A stretch of DNA of 64,000 nucleotides from Tubiluchus corallicola (taxonomy: Eukaryota > Priapulida > Priapulimorpha > Priapulimorphida > Tubiluchidae), in contig JAQGDQ010000483.1 in assembly GCA_030141605.1 (NCBI GenBank), positions 105,670-169,669 of the forward strand, in the 5' to 3' direction. Both the position numbers and the translations under genes were made by a program. The notes beneath the pieces are model-generated. The model did not search any database. It worked only from the letters and a program-made list of their open reading frames with translations, and had not been told where the DNA came from. This document shows, in pieces, positions 37,545 through 49,509 of the stretch. Position 1 is the first letter of the stretch; every line of letters begins with the position of its first letter.

Positions 37545-40500
37545 TCACCTACGCATGCCTGATTGTAACCCGGGCCTCTGGTAGGGTACAGAGCTGTGCT
37601 GACGCTTACTAGAAGCACACTCATTCTGACCTTGAATGGGGGTCACGTCGACGCTCTCTTGCATGGACTTCAACTTGGCTTCAATTGCCCTGATCTTTGC
37701 TTCAGCACTAAAAGAAAAAATAATGTGTTTAATGCCGACTTACCAAGGTTTCCTGTACTAGCTTCGCAATCACAATTCCAGACTCTTTTAGCTCAGAAGT
37801 GGTGCTGACAAGCCACTGGCATAGCAGTGTCTAGCTTTTTGCTGGATTACTGCTGTGCTTACCTGTCTTGAGGGCTGATTTCTTTTATTTTAGAATTCTG
37901 CTTACCCGATGTCTACAATAGACATAACAAGCTTATAGATGATAATGATGATGCTATTCTAACGATATCAGATGTACACTATCGTACAGTTTTTGCCACT
38001 GATAAAAAACTATTTTCCATTTCTGAATAAAAATACTTTTTTCAACAGGTAAAACGTATTTTCCATTTTTGAATAAGAATACTTTAAATCTCTTAAATGA
38101 CAAGTTATCATTACCGGGGAAATTTAACTTAGTTTAACTAGCAAGTCAGACCTAACCCAAACGAATTGCAACCAAAAATGTTTGCTTGCTGATCTGAATT
38201 TAGTATGAAAGACAAGTTGTTGCATTGTTAAAACTTTGTTCACATTACTGCATTTTTACTTGTCAAGTTCCTGTCAAATTCAACAATTGGAGATTATTAT
38301 ATTTCATTTACCTGACGTTTACTTTATGCTGGTCAGCAACAGCGCCTAATCCAGCACTCAAGCAAATTTTACTTTTGCTACCCTGCAAAAAAGATGACGA
38401 ATAAGAATTAGCTTACGAAATATTTGAACAATGGCTAGTGTTAGATAAGATGAGATGAGACGAGATGAGATAAGATAAGATATATTTATCTTCTGCAAGT
38501 TTGACAGTACACAGAAAAACATTCAGAAATTTTTAAAATCAGTACAATAAAAAATATTTTGCAGAAGGAAATACAAGTACAAAGCAGTGTGGAGAAAGGG
38601 TGGTAAACGACCATTCAGTCAACTAAGTCAGCCACCCTTATTTTAGAAATTCTGTAGTTTTCATACATGGCTGGATAAGCTAATGGTTGTGAAATTCATT
38701 TTTTAAAATTCGTAAAGATGCTGAACACTTGAACACGGTAAAATAACGAGTTTCACAACAGGAGAAGTGAATAGCAAAAGAAAAGTGCCATTAAAAATTA
38801 ACAAAATTAATCCAAAACCAGAAATCAATTGACATAATATAATTTATGACAAACGCTATTTTTTGCCGAATACCAAATAAGTGAGTTCTGAAATAGCCAA
38901 AAAAGTCGAAGCTAAACACATAATTTCTGCCCATAGTGTATAAAACATGATCAAACTAGCCGAGTAGAAACTAAATAACAAGATTACATGAAGCCAAAGA
39001 CTTTTACTTAACACAGGTACAAACAAAAACTGAAAAATATTATGATGCTAAATGAAGTCGAACAAGTCTTTCTATAATGACTGCCATTATCTAAAAATCT
39101 TTGGCTTCACAAAAAATTTCTGTTCACGTGTTTAACTGTCTGCAGTAACAGACATAATTGCTACACAAACCTTCACAGATTGTTCATAGGCCCAGTGGAC
39201 AATAAGTTTTCTACTCAAAGCAAATTTCCCGTTCAGCTCATTCACGGCTGTCTCAGCATGGCTTCTTTGCTCGAAGGTAGCAAAACAGTAGCCTCTTGAC
39301 TGTCCAGCATTCGGTCCGGCTTTATGGTAGAGAAAGTCCAGTTTCTTCAGCTTCCCGTACTTTTGTAGAATTTTTATCATCTGAAGCCTGAAGAAATTTA
39401 TCAGCAGATGAGCTTTAAAACTTTGATTTGAAAAATGAATTGGAATAAAAATGAAACAAATTCAGCTTAGCCACTTTGGAAATGCCGATGGCAGTGGTGA
39501 CAGTGATGTTTACATCTCAGGGGGCCATTTTTTAACATTTTTTCATACAGTTTGGTGCACTAAAAGCTAGAATCGAGCATTCAAAATGCGGTCTTAGCGG
39601 AATCTGACAAACTATAAAAACCTGGGTCGCATGCTGGGCAGTTACCCGGGGCCCCTAAGAGCATAGTGGCGCTAAGCTAATACATGGATGTCTGTTACTT
39701 ACTGTCAATAAATAAATACGAGCATCTCAAGTACTAGGCGTACATGGTTCTTAATATAAATTGTAAAAATGATGGTCATTTTGAAAATGGGAAAATGACA
39801 TCCTGAAGACCATTGGCTTCAAGCCATCGACTTCTGCAAAGAAACTTTACCCCAAATGGTTGTCGGTTGAACACTGGACTAATAATAAATAATTCATAGT
39901 AATTTCATACCGTGCAATCTCAGTCTGTATGCTTTACCAACTGTGTATGATTTTTTTTCTGCATTTGATTAACCTTTGCTGTATAGCATGTTTTTTAATG
40001 TTTAAACACTGATTTTGTTGGAAGTACCAATACATATATGGTTAATTTTGGCAACCATTTACATTTTCATTCCTGTGAATGGTAGTGAAGGTAGAAGCCA
40101 TAGTGCACTGCTTTGTCTGGCGGTTAGAATGCTGTTAACATGGCCCAGATCAAGCCTGTGCCTCTAATACTCTCACCTGCAGCTGTCACCCATCTTGAGA
40201 TGTGAATGTAAACACTCAAAATCAGTACTTTAGCAAAACGGACACCAAGAACAAACATCAAACCAGGTGAAAACCCATCCACTAACTGACCAGCATTAGT
40301 GTAACTACTAACTTAGGTAGTAAGCACATGCAGTGACCACTCGATTAAATCCTCAACTCAACACAAAAAATGGTGCAAAAAGTAGTGGTATAAGAGCCAC
40401 AGTTCACTATTAAAACAGCTCTCACAAGTAAATCAATGCATGCGGCATTACTAATAAGCCTGTAACAATACATCTAGCTCACAATAAGATACATATCATC

Positions 40501-42103
40501 ATCATGATACACTCGGGTCAATTTTTGCAAGTTTTATATATAAAAAAAGAAAAACACTAAATGAAGCTGTTAATAATAAATGCTGAACATGTTTATCAAT
40601 CTACAGTTTTAGGACTGCCAAAATGCTAAAATAACTCTGCAAGCTTTTTATTTAATTTATTTATTTATTATTTTTATTGATGGCTTTTATAATGTCTAGG
40701 CTATTGCATGCATTGCAATCGACCAGAAAAGCAAAACGTGACATCCGTACTTTAGGTTTCAAAGTTGCGTGTGTATCCTCTGGTTTAAGTTTGCCATATA
40801 CAGACAACGTAACTGGCCTACTACAGTTAAACACCTTGCGTTTACAACCGTTTTGGCTGCAAGCTAGTAGTAACTGAACTACTGTGCACTGCGCTGATTG
40901 TTATTTATCTACAGTAGACTCTACAGCTGCAGCTTGAATTGTTTCATATCGTTTTTATCAGCATGAGAGCACTTTGCCGATACGCATAACATATTAAAAG
41001 ATATCACAATGCACTGATACATCGATGTATCATTACAGGCCTAATTACTAACTCAGAAAACAAGTATAAGGCTTTCTGTTGTAAGACACGCATGCAGAGT
41101 ATCAAGACATGAGTGTACTTTGGCAACACGCAAAACGTGATACAAAATATCACGATGCACCGATACATTGATGTATCGTTACAGGCCTAATTACTAACTC
41201 AAAAAACAAGTATAAGCCTTTCTGTTATAAGTAAAGCAAAAAACACGAGCTGGCCAACAAATCTTGAAACAATATACTTTAGTCTGAGTAACAGTGAAAT
41301 ACTGTCAGCAATTACTTGTAATATATGTGTGTTATACAGAAAATTCAGTACAGCTTACTCAGTGATTTTTGTATCCACATTGCCGACATAAATGCGGCAG
41401 GACTCATCGCCGAGACCAGAAACATTCGAGTACCGTCCATCCTCAGATGCAGTTGAAGGAGAATTCACATTCTGAATAAAATTAGCATATTTGTGTTCAT
41501 AATTTTTACAGCAACAATACTTTTTTTACATAGTCTCACAGAATACAGCAACACCACAGAAAGTAGTAACTAGTTTGGCCTTCAATATGACACAATTTGC
41601 GCAAAGTAACCTGGCAGAAAAAAGCAGCGGGTATCTAAAACATTTGCCATCGGAAAATAAATGCTCAGAATTTTACATAAGTATTTTACATCTTAAAATT
41701 AATACAATCACAAGTTTGCAGCAGCGAGGAAAAGCATTTCTGTTCCTTCCTTTGCCCTGTGTTCCTGTTGGGTACACAAACATTACGTGGCATTTTAGTC
41801 CTGACATATGAACAGGTTTTACTGAACGTGCTAGAAATTTAGAAACTAATCTTGTCCACTAAAGAAACAATTACAGTGATTACACTAGACAAAAATTAGT
41901 TGCTTTCTCAAGTTAAACATACAAGCAGCTTGAGTAACTTGTTACTGTGAATTTAAATAAAGCCATAAACTTACATAATAACATCACTGTTCAGTAACTG
42001 GCTATGAAAACTAACAAAAGGTCCTGAAATGCCTAGAGGAAGAAGTTTCTTTAGTAAAAGTGGACATCCGATCACTAACATTGGTACATACCCGACTTGC
42101 CAT
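37545..42103 (-). CDS. RBM18: RNA-binding protein 18 (single-RRM protein)
   Basis: Five exons join in phase on the minus strand: 42092-42103 (start ATG), 41359-41471, 39171-39387, 38312-38382 and 37545-37707 (stop TGA at 37545-37547), encoding 191 residues. Vertebrate RBM18 is about 190. A single RRM covers about 28-108, with an RNP2-like I-Y-V-G-N-V at 31-36 and RNP1 R-G-Y-C-F-A-T-F at 73-80. After the RRM, the family's A-K-I-R-A-I-E-A-K-L-K helix is present, followed by a basic C-terminus. RBM18 is predicted to bind RNA, but its target is not established. The first exon encodes only M-A-S-R; it rests on the ATG, the CGG|GTATGT donor and phase, so it is less certain than the others. The 41359-39387 intron contains a hAT MITE. 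Confidence 0.9.
37849..37925 (+). repeat. Dispersed repeat copy (partner at 22963-23060)
   Basis: Matches 22963-23040: CTGCTGTGCTTACCTGTCTTGAG, then TTTTAGAATTCTG and TGTCTACAA. It sits in the last RBM18 intron, and a GATGATAATGATGAT simple tract follows at about 37937. Confidence 0.6.
38444..38483. repeat. GATRA pentanucleotide microsatellite
   Basis: A run of GATGA, GACGA and GATAA units followed by TATATTTATC. The arrangement resembles a LINE 3' tail in minus orientation, but no coding part is seen. Confidence 0.7.
40455..41043. mobile_element. Non-autonomous hAT-type transposon (MITE) in an RBM18 intron
   Basis: The termini are inverted: TAAGCCTGTAACAATACATC on the left, and TAGGCCTGTAATGATACATC read inward from the right. 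A perfect 8-bp target duplication, ATTACTAA, flanks it at 40447-40454 and 41044-41051. An 8-bp duplication and a TAGGCCTG... terminus are typical of hAT elements. At 589 bp with no transposase frame it is non-autonomous. Confidence 0.85.
40963..41232. repeat. 146-bp-period duplication spanning the MITE right end
   Basis: The segment 40963-41088 (from CATGAGAGCACTTTG to TTCTGTTGTAAG) recurs at 41109-41232 (CATGAGTGTACTTTG to TTCTGTTATAAG). Each copy includes the MITE's right terminus, the target duplication ATTACTAA and about 35 bp of flanking host sequence. The duplication therefore followed the insertion. Confidence 0.8.
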
Positions 42104-42528
42104 GTAGTAATTCAAATCGTCCACACGGGTGCTCAAAGCTATATTGCACTAAAACATTAACCAGTCACTTGAGCTCAATGACGAGTGCAAAAATCAGCAG
42201 CTTAAGCAAATGGAACTACAGTCGTAACATGGTTAGGACTAACAAGAGATTACAAGGTTGTATTTCAGTAATGTCGTTAGTCTTGATACTGCCAAGTTTG
42301 CAACTTTGCATCACTAGATGACATTAAACTGTCAAGATAAGTGATTCCGGAACCTGCACTAGAGTTGCAGAAGCACCACCACAAAATCACACTGGTACAA
42401 AAACCTAAGACTGTTTTAATGACACACAAAATTATTGAACTTTAATGAGCATCAAAGTTTTCATTAATACCATAATCAACACATAAAACGATGCAGCCAC
42501 ATAACTTGTTCAATATAAATACTAGGAA

Positions 42529-42945
42529 CTAATCGGCTTTGGCAATTTGAACCAAAGTTGCTGAAAAATCAATAACTAGCACCGTCATCAGGATCCAGAA
42601 TGGTATCATCACGTAAAAATACGAAAAGTTTTCCTTCGAATACTCAAGCTTTACGCACAGTAACACTTGAAACAGTAGCATTAGACATACGCAACAAAGA
42701 TAGCCGGTCTCTCGCAGCAAAGTCGTATCTCGTTGCCTTGAACGCCGACCGCTGTCGCGCCTGTCTCGACAAAGCTTAATGATGTCGATAGAGCCGTGGA
42801 TCAGCAAGCTTCCGTCGTAGATCCACAAAGGAATGAAGACAATAAGCCAGTTCCACGTAGTCTGCTGGCTGAGACGCAGAGGCAGGAGAATGAGAAACGC
42901 AAGAAATGCAAACCAAGTGAACAAAGCGCGTGCAACAAGAGACAT
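42529..42945 (-). CDS. TMEM60: Transmembrane protein 60
   Basis: A single-exon gene of 138 codons (vertebrate TMEM60 is about 133). It has four hydrophobic segments, about 8-25, 31-53, 83-100 and 109-132. Between segments two and three is a basic, Arg-rich loop (about 58-80). Diagnostic blocks are W-N-W-L-I-V-F-I-P-L-W-I-Y-D, matching the family's WNWFLIFIPVWIFD, and V-M-I-P-F-W-I-L near the end. The molecular function of TMEM60 is not established. The stop is only about 425 bp from the RBM18 start on the same strand. A candidate ATTAAA on the minus strand near 42446 suggests separate transcripts. LINE debris begins roughly 130 bp upstream of the ATG. Confidence 0.92.
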   Translation of the reverse strand: MSLVARALFTWFAFLAFLILLPLRLSQQTTWNWLIVFIPLWIYDGSLLIHGSIDIIKLCRDRRDSGRRSRQRDTTLLRETGYLCCVCLMLLFQVLLCVKLEYSKENFSYFYVMIPFWILMTVLVIDFSATLVQIAKAD

Positions 42946-43064
42946 TGATACTGAATGTAAAGCTCAGGTCATTGTCTCAAATGCTGAAATTGTCCTCATC
43001 CTGAACATCTACACAGCTGAAAAAGTAAATGTAAATGTAGGTAGCATCTATAGTGAAAAAATGA

Positions 43065-43700
43065 CAATAAATGATGATGATAAGTCTTTATTAGTCTCTC
43101 TGCAGGCAAAAATATCTGTACTAACATTATACAATTCTACATAGGCACTATACAGAGTGAATTCTACAATATTACATTTACGGATTCTGTAATTAGCTTT
43201 TCTAATTTGTGCATGTAACATTTCTTACAGTGATGTTAAACAAGAAGTATTGAAGTGCGTGCTAAAATCAAGGTTATTAATGCAGCAAGTTTCCTGTGAA
43301 GTAACATAAAAATGCAGGTAAATTGATATACCAAATTATTAGATTCCAATTCAATGTTTAAATCTACAAGAGTTACAATCAGTAATCTCAAGAACTACAC
43401 AAATTTAATCCCTATTTTACTAAAAATTAACAGCAAGATCTTAAAATAAAAGGGTTCTTTACAAAGTAGGTTAGTGCCGATATTAAATTTTCATTTTTGG
43501 TCCAATACACATGATTTAAATTCTCATTTCCCAGTTTGTTTAGTAGTACATTTCGCCTATTTACATCGACTGGAGGACATCGGTATATCAAGTGTTCTGG
43601 ATTCTGGGCTTCCATGCCACATTCACAAAGCTCATCTCATGACAATAAACTATTATCCTTCACACAATTTATTACAGCAATAATTTAAATTAAATACAGC
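43065..43700 (-). mobile_element. LINE fragment: RT C-terminal Cys motif plus 3' tail
   Basis: On the minus strand, about 43635-43560 encodes D-E-L-C-E-C-G-M-E-A-Q-N-P-E-H-L-I-Y-R-C-P. This is the Cys-His motif (CxCG...EHLLxxCP) at the C-terminus of R1/I/Jockey-type LINE polymerases. The frame continues to a stop at 43427. After about 350 bp of AT-rich sequence there is a (ATC)n-type tract at 43067-43080, plausibly the 3' tail. Upstream the frame is broken. Confidence 0.65.
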
Positions 43701-44089
43701 TGAGATAGGATAGTAACATTGAGCTCATTGCATTTTCCATCAAGTGCTTTAGTGTTGATTGAGTGTAAAACAATATATTATAGTTTAGTAGTTTATTTCA
43801 CCCATCTCAAGCAATATACATAACAAAGTTAACAAGAAAAATACAGCGATATCATTATTTGGAATCAGAAGCCGAAGCTTGTGTGCCTACCCTGATAGTG
43901 GAATTATGGTAGGGGTGATGTCTGAATGAAGGACTAGTGCAATGAAAGTTGAAAGGAGAGGTAAAAGATTGATGGTGGATGAAATGATAACAAAAATACC
44001 TTGCTACAATTATCACTAAGCTTGTAAATTCAAGAAGAGTTACACTAGACCAGAATTTGCTTACATGTACTGTCGTACTGACATTTCTA

Positions 44090-44372
44090 AGTTCGCGTTA
44101 CTTCATACAGATACCATCACATCTTTCTCTTTCTTTCTATTCTCTATTAACTTTTCTTTTCTACTCCTTTACTGCTCTTTTCTACTACACTCAATCCGCA
44201 TTCATTTGGGGTGTTCTGAACAAGTAATTACTTCTTGAGTACCCCACGGGTCATTTGCAGCTTGGCACCTTGTGTATACATAATAAATATGTTATTAAAT
44301 TCTTTTATGTGCTATGCTGTAATGATTGTTGTGGATAAATTTAATAAATGAAATAGAAAAAAATAATAAAGT
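44090..44372 (+). mobile_element. 5'-truncated LINE 3'-UTR copy (same family as 17437-17686)
   Basis: Inverted, near-identical match to 17440-17686: TTCGCGTTACTTCATACAGAT, the CTTTCTATTCTCTATTAAC block, TTCATTTGGGGTG, CATTTGCAGCTTGGCA and TAATAAATATGTTA are shared. It contains about 20 extra bases around 44220-44240 compared with the other copy. It ends in an A/T-rich tail (AATAAATGAAATAG, AAATAATAAAG). No coding part is included, so it is strongly 5'-truncated. Confidence 0.75.
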
Positions 44373-44689
44373 AGGCGGCCGCTGCAGTAGAAAAGAAACT
44401 GGACGCAAATAAGTACTTAGCAAAGGCATGTATTATAAAAATCATTCGTTATCTGCGTTTTGAGTTTTCCGATATGTATTATGGTCTTGTGAGATTGATA
44501 AATTTCGTTTCATGCATTTGATCCTTGATAACTGATGAAGTGCTTTGCAACATTTCTTCTGCAGCAAGGTTGGCCATATTGATTATATCTTGTATTATAA
44601 TTAAGTTGAATCTGTTTTACTGGATTTATATAACAAGAAGATATATATTTGTGTTTGTTTTGTGTATACATAAAAATTAGGACATTAAA

Positions 44690-45000
44690 TTTTACTACAT
44701 CATTTATAGTTAAAATCTTGCACTCATTACAGCAAGCCAATGGAAAATTAAAAATCGATGTTGGAGAGTTTTAAGAGACTGCATTTTAATTTGGTAAGTA
44801 AAACCACCACAGGATAGTGCAGTAATGTAAGTATGGAAGAAGTAATGAATTATACAACATTAAAAGATTTTTACTGGTTAAATTTGAACTAATGCGAGAT
44901 AATATGCCCATGTTTTTCGCTACTTTTAGCTTTAACATATTTATCCGTGATGCATTTTTTACTATAAATATGGTGCCTACTATAAAAATCTTAGTATAAT
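44690..45000 (-). pseudogene. LINE reverse transcriptase C-terminal fragment
   Basis: The minus-strand frame contains L-K-V-A-K-N-M-G-I-L-S-R-I, then L-Y-N-S-L-L-L-P-Y-L-H-Y-C-T-I-L-W. This is the thumb/C-terminal segment of CR1/Jockey-type RTs (LYxSLIxPYLxYGxxVW). After a stop, a shifted frame continues with S-L-K-T-L-Q-H-R-F, like the usual LxxLQKRAxR. It is a decayed copy in the opposite orientation to the 44090-44372 element. Confidence 0.65.
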
Positions 45001-48000
45001 GTAACATAAAAATTATGATTAAAAATGTGCTTTTCAGTTTTATCTTTTGGTGTAACACAAACAGTTTCCTCTTAGCTGAATGAAAAGTAGGCACTATTAG
45101 TATTACAAAAATTTTGATAAAGGTCTGATTTTCGGAAAGCTTAATATTTCAGCCTATCTCGTACAGTGTGTCATTTGTGTGCATTGTATTAAAATTTTTT
45201 ATTTTACTTTTTTAATCTGTTGAAAAATAGCCATTGACTAAGGTCATATTTTGTTAATAAAATTGACAATAAATAAAATTTTACTACTATTACCACTACA
45301 ATATCTACGTCTAAAAGTACAGTATACAGATGTACACAACAATGTACACTCAAAATTTAAAACAGAATTATTATTTCTACTACTAGTACTAGTACTAGGC
45401 CATAATCAAAATCTATATTCCCACACCCTAGTCAACGACTTCTTCCTTGTTCTGCTTTGCGCGCTATTTAAAGCTTCTATCGTTGATTAAAAACAAACTA
45501 GTTTCAACACAAAGTAAACATTATAAAGGAAATAATGCAAGGAGATGGCAAAATGGAAGAACTAAAATTTTCATTACTTTTCTTGTTATTTTACGTGCAG
45601 TGGTTCATCTCAGCAATAGCATAACACAGAAAACCAGAAGTGGAATACGCCTTGTTGTGGTTACTTGCGTCAATTTTAGTTGAGTTTCTTTTCCATTTGC
45701 ATCACGCTATGCCCTGTCGGAAAATGTAATGTTCATCACGGGAACGTGAAAGAGTAACGGGTACGGGGTAATCTGTGAGAATTGCAAACTTACAAATATA
45801 TTGCTGCATGGTCTTTAATTTGCATTTTAGACTTTGGGAATTTATAGATGATTTATAGTGCTATGGTTCGTTGAAGCTTGTGACCTCTCATTAGTGTTAG
45901 CACAAGTACAAGCTGGCCAAATTTAAGTGATGAAGATCATAAAAGGATATCTTTTAACAATAATATCAATATCAGAAAATTTCAGTTAAGTTTTGGTTTA
46001 TGTATGTAGCATCCTATCTATGTGTTATTACAGCTACATCTTGTCACCAAAACTATGTCATCAAAATATTCTCACTTAACAGTCAAATCAAGTTTTTATC
46101 TGGGTTTACACTATATTCCATTTATTCTGTTCCTCTATAAAACTCTATTGCAATAATCTTTAACTCACGTTGAACACAACAATGTATCGCTCTGCCCTCT
46201 CCGCTAACAATATTAATTCAATATCAATATTTTTTCATATTTAAAACTATACCAAAAATCATCACCTCTGTTAAGCAAAAAGAACATTCTTCATCAATTT
46301 TCGTATTAACATTATATCGTATTTTCCAAAAACTGTTATCTCTATTCTGTAGTAAATTCGCATTTCCAGTCCTTTCGAATATTTACGTTGTTTAACATCA
46401 AATCTTAAAATGGGTTTTTGGGCACATACTAAAGGTGCAAAATACATTATCATGAATTAGGCACACATTTATGCTAATTAGTATAAATCATCAAAACATA
46501 ATAGTAATCACTATAAACCCAACAAAATGGTATAGCTATTATTATTCCACTAGTCAACATTTCTGCAATCATCTGAGTACTTAATTAAAAATATATAAAA
46601 GTGGCATGCATCATAACGATTTCAACACTGCAACTCATCAAAAGATCACTTCAATATGGCTAACAATCATCATATTAAATCGAAATTTACAAATCAAAAA
46701 CAGCAAATCATCGCAAATATTATAAACATTCGTTAACTGTACAACATAACGTAATGTTGACCAGACAATGTTGATATGTGTGTTATGACATGCTTGCACA
46801 GAAAAACATCGAAATGATTGTGTAAAAAAGTGAAGTCATACATTTAAGTGATTTGTCAGATATCTAAATATTGTGTTTTATGCTGAACAGGTGCTGAGAT
46901 GGAAAACGCATTTACTCGTCAACCAACTGAATTGACAAGCCTGAATAAAAGGCTTATATACCTGGTATTCAACACCACTATGCAATAACCTCTTACGGAT
47001 GAGTCCATCACGGTGTAGGAGGGGTCGAAAATAATTCCCACTTCACCTCTAATGTCATCACACCATTACTACTATTCGTCATAATTATATTGCCAACATA
47101 AAATCATCTGTACATGATATATTTACATCATTACTTATTATCTGGAAAGATTCTGCCTCTGTGGCAGGAGATCCTTAAAGTGAGTTCTTTTACTTTGTAG
47201 TTACTAGTAAAATATCTTTCAAATTAATTAATTATCAGTCACTCGAGGGTCGAGGGTCAACAGAACATGTATCAATATACATCATTTAATTAGTCTCATC
47301 AAAGCTTAGGTCACACCATTCAATTCATCTCACCAGGAGTCCATTTGTTAACACTAAAACTGGAATTGCCACTTTAGCATGTGACCTCATTCCTATCTAT
47401 CAGTTGGTGTACTACAATCTGCTGCTTGCTATTTAACACTAACTGCATTTGTCTACTGGATCCTCAGTTTCGGTTTTTAACCTCTATAGTATGGTCAGTG
47501 ATGAAATGAACTCGGCTAAATTCACATCATGTAGTTGTTTGGCCCTATAATCTCCCATCCTAGAACAATAGCTAATCATAATTATTTGTAAGATTTTATT
47601 GTATATGTACAATTGTATATTTGGATTGCATATTTTTTTATACTTTATTTTATTACGGAAACACCAAACAACAATCTAGTAAATTATATTATGATGACAT
47701 AGAATACATAGTTACATTAATTTCATAATAAAATTGACACTGGCATGATATCTATATAAATTGTTGTTTGCATTATAGTCAGAAGCATTACTTGTGTGAC
47801 TATAATGAATGAATCTAATCTAATCTAGTGATCTTTTTTTCGCGTCTTATTGGCCACTGTTACTCGACACTGGAAGAGAAAGTTATTCTTTCATTCTTAT
47901 TTTTGAACAATTACATACATTAGCATGCCGTATTGGTAGAACAATTAGAAATGAGTATTTGTCCTTGCTAGTGGTCTTATAATGTATGTGAGCAATGGGC

Positions 48001-49509
48001 GCAATTGAATTGAACTGTAAGCTAGTTACTGTATCTCGGCAGTTGCTCCGCTTGCCAGTCTTCAAGCCTTGCCCATAACCTCGAAAAGTTGTAGTGAGTT
48101 GCCAAGATAAGTTGTCTGAAATTTTGGAGTTGTAAGCCTTAAGTTTTTTATCTTTATTTTAGTATCAGTTTTGTGTAAGATAAAACTGGGATACCAGAAC
48201 AGCATTTGGTTTTTAGTGTGGGCCTATCATTTCTGTTTTTGTTTGTACACGTGCTAGTTAAATACGGTTGCGAAACGCATTTTATTCAACACTACTACGT
48301 ATTACTAGTACTGCTCATCTGGATTATTACTAGCCTCCGTATTCGTTCCCACTGAGAAAAGGATAAAGCCGGCGTGCGACACAGTACTGTAGTGTGGGAC
48401 CCGTGTCCCATTAAGGAACCCATGAGGCCCAGATACTCATAGATTGATAAAGATTATCCTGCTGACAACTTTCGTAGAATCGATAATACCAGTCGAATGA
48501 GGCAGACTGCAATAACAAATTGACTTTGATAGTGACTGGTAGTGAAAAGAGAAGGGCCTCGCGATCAATTTTGCATTCTCACATTTTCACCCTCTTTGCT
48601 ATCCTATTTCGTTATTGTCCATTTAACAATACTTGTAATGAAAATAAGTTAGCTTATATGATACCCTTGGCTTCATTCACTTTGTGCTAGGTTACTAGAG
48701 TACTGCCTTCTCTCTCTTCTTTCTGACTCTTTGGACAATGTCTTCTTTTTAATATAATTTTAGTGTTGATTGAAATACGATTTCCTGAAATAACTAAAAG
48801 ATGCTTAGACGAGGAGTCTCCAAAGCATTTATAATTGCGCTCTCTTGTTACTGTACTTCTGAGTTCAAAAACTGTGTTGCGCCTGCCAGAGACTGTCGAA
48901 GCCTTTTTAATGTACCTAACATCTTTCACATTGTTGTCTGTTCACTCGACTATTACTGATGCAGTTTGAATGTTTACTGTTAATAAGGTTTCTGGTCTTG
49001 CTTCTCGTATTCATAGCAGTTAAACAAGGTGGAACGAACTATTAGAAAGACGTACGTAGATTTCTTGATTAAAACGAAATACCGCAAGGCAGTTTTGGGT
49101 TACGCGAAGTTTTTCTTTGGTCACACAAACAGTTTTAAGCAAATAAATACAAATGAGGAAAAATGTGTACGTCATACAAAAATCTTGATGTTAATGCAGT
49201 AATAACATAATTTGATTAGAGGAAAATAAATTAAACAGCACAAAAGAAAGACTATTTAAAAAGAATAATGCTTAGCCAAAATAGATCAAAACCGGTAGAC
49301 AAAAGTATTTACTAATGTTACAAAGTATACATGGAAACCTGCTGGATATGTTCAAAAGCTGTAACTCATTTGGCAAGAAGCTTTAAAAGGTAAGTTATTC
49401 AAAGAGCATGTTTCCTTGAAACAAGTAAAATAAAGAGAAACACATAAATAAAAAGAAAATAAAGAGCATAAAATTAAATTGGTCAGCATGCTATATCACT
49501 TACACAAGT
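45001..49509. other. AT-rich gene-free interval
   Basis: No exon, RNA gene or bounded mobile element could be supported. An 80-codon minus-strand frame at 48687-48929 is Arg/Lys/Ser-rich and unlike its AT-rich surroundings, but I do not recognise it. Confidence 0.4.

Noticed and set aside
40677-40877. Transposase fragment inside the hAT MITE
   Set aside because: Frames are open on both strands for about 65 codons, but no BED finger, RNase H-like or dimerisation motif of hAT transposase is visible.
48687-48929. 80-codon minus-strand frame, basic and Ser-rich
   Set aside because: Composition is slightly unusual for the area, but no motif, splice context or family is recognised, so no gene is called.
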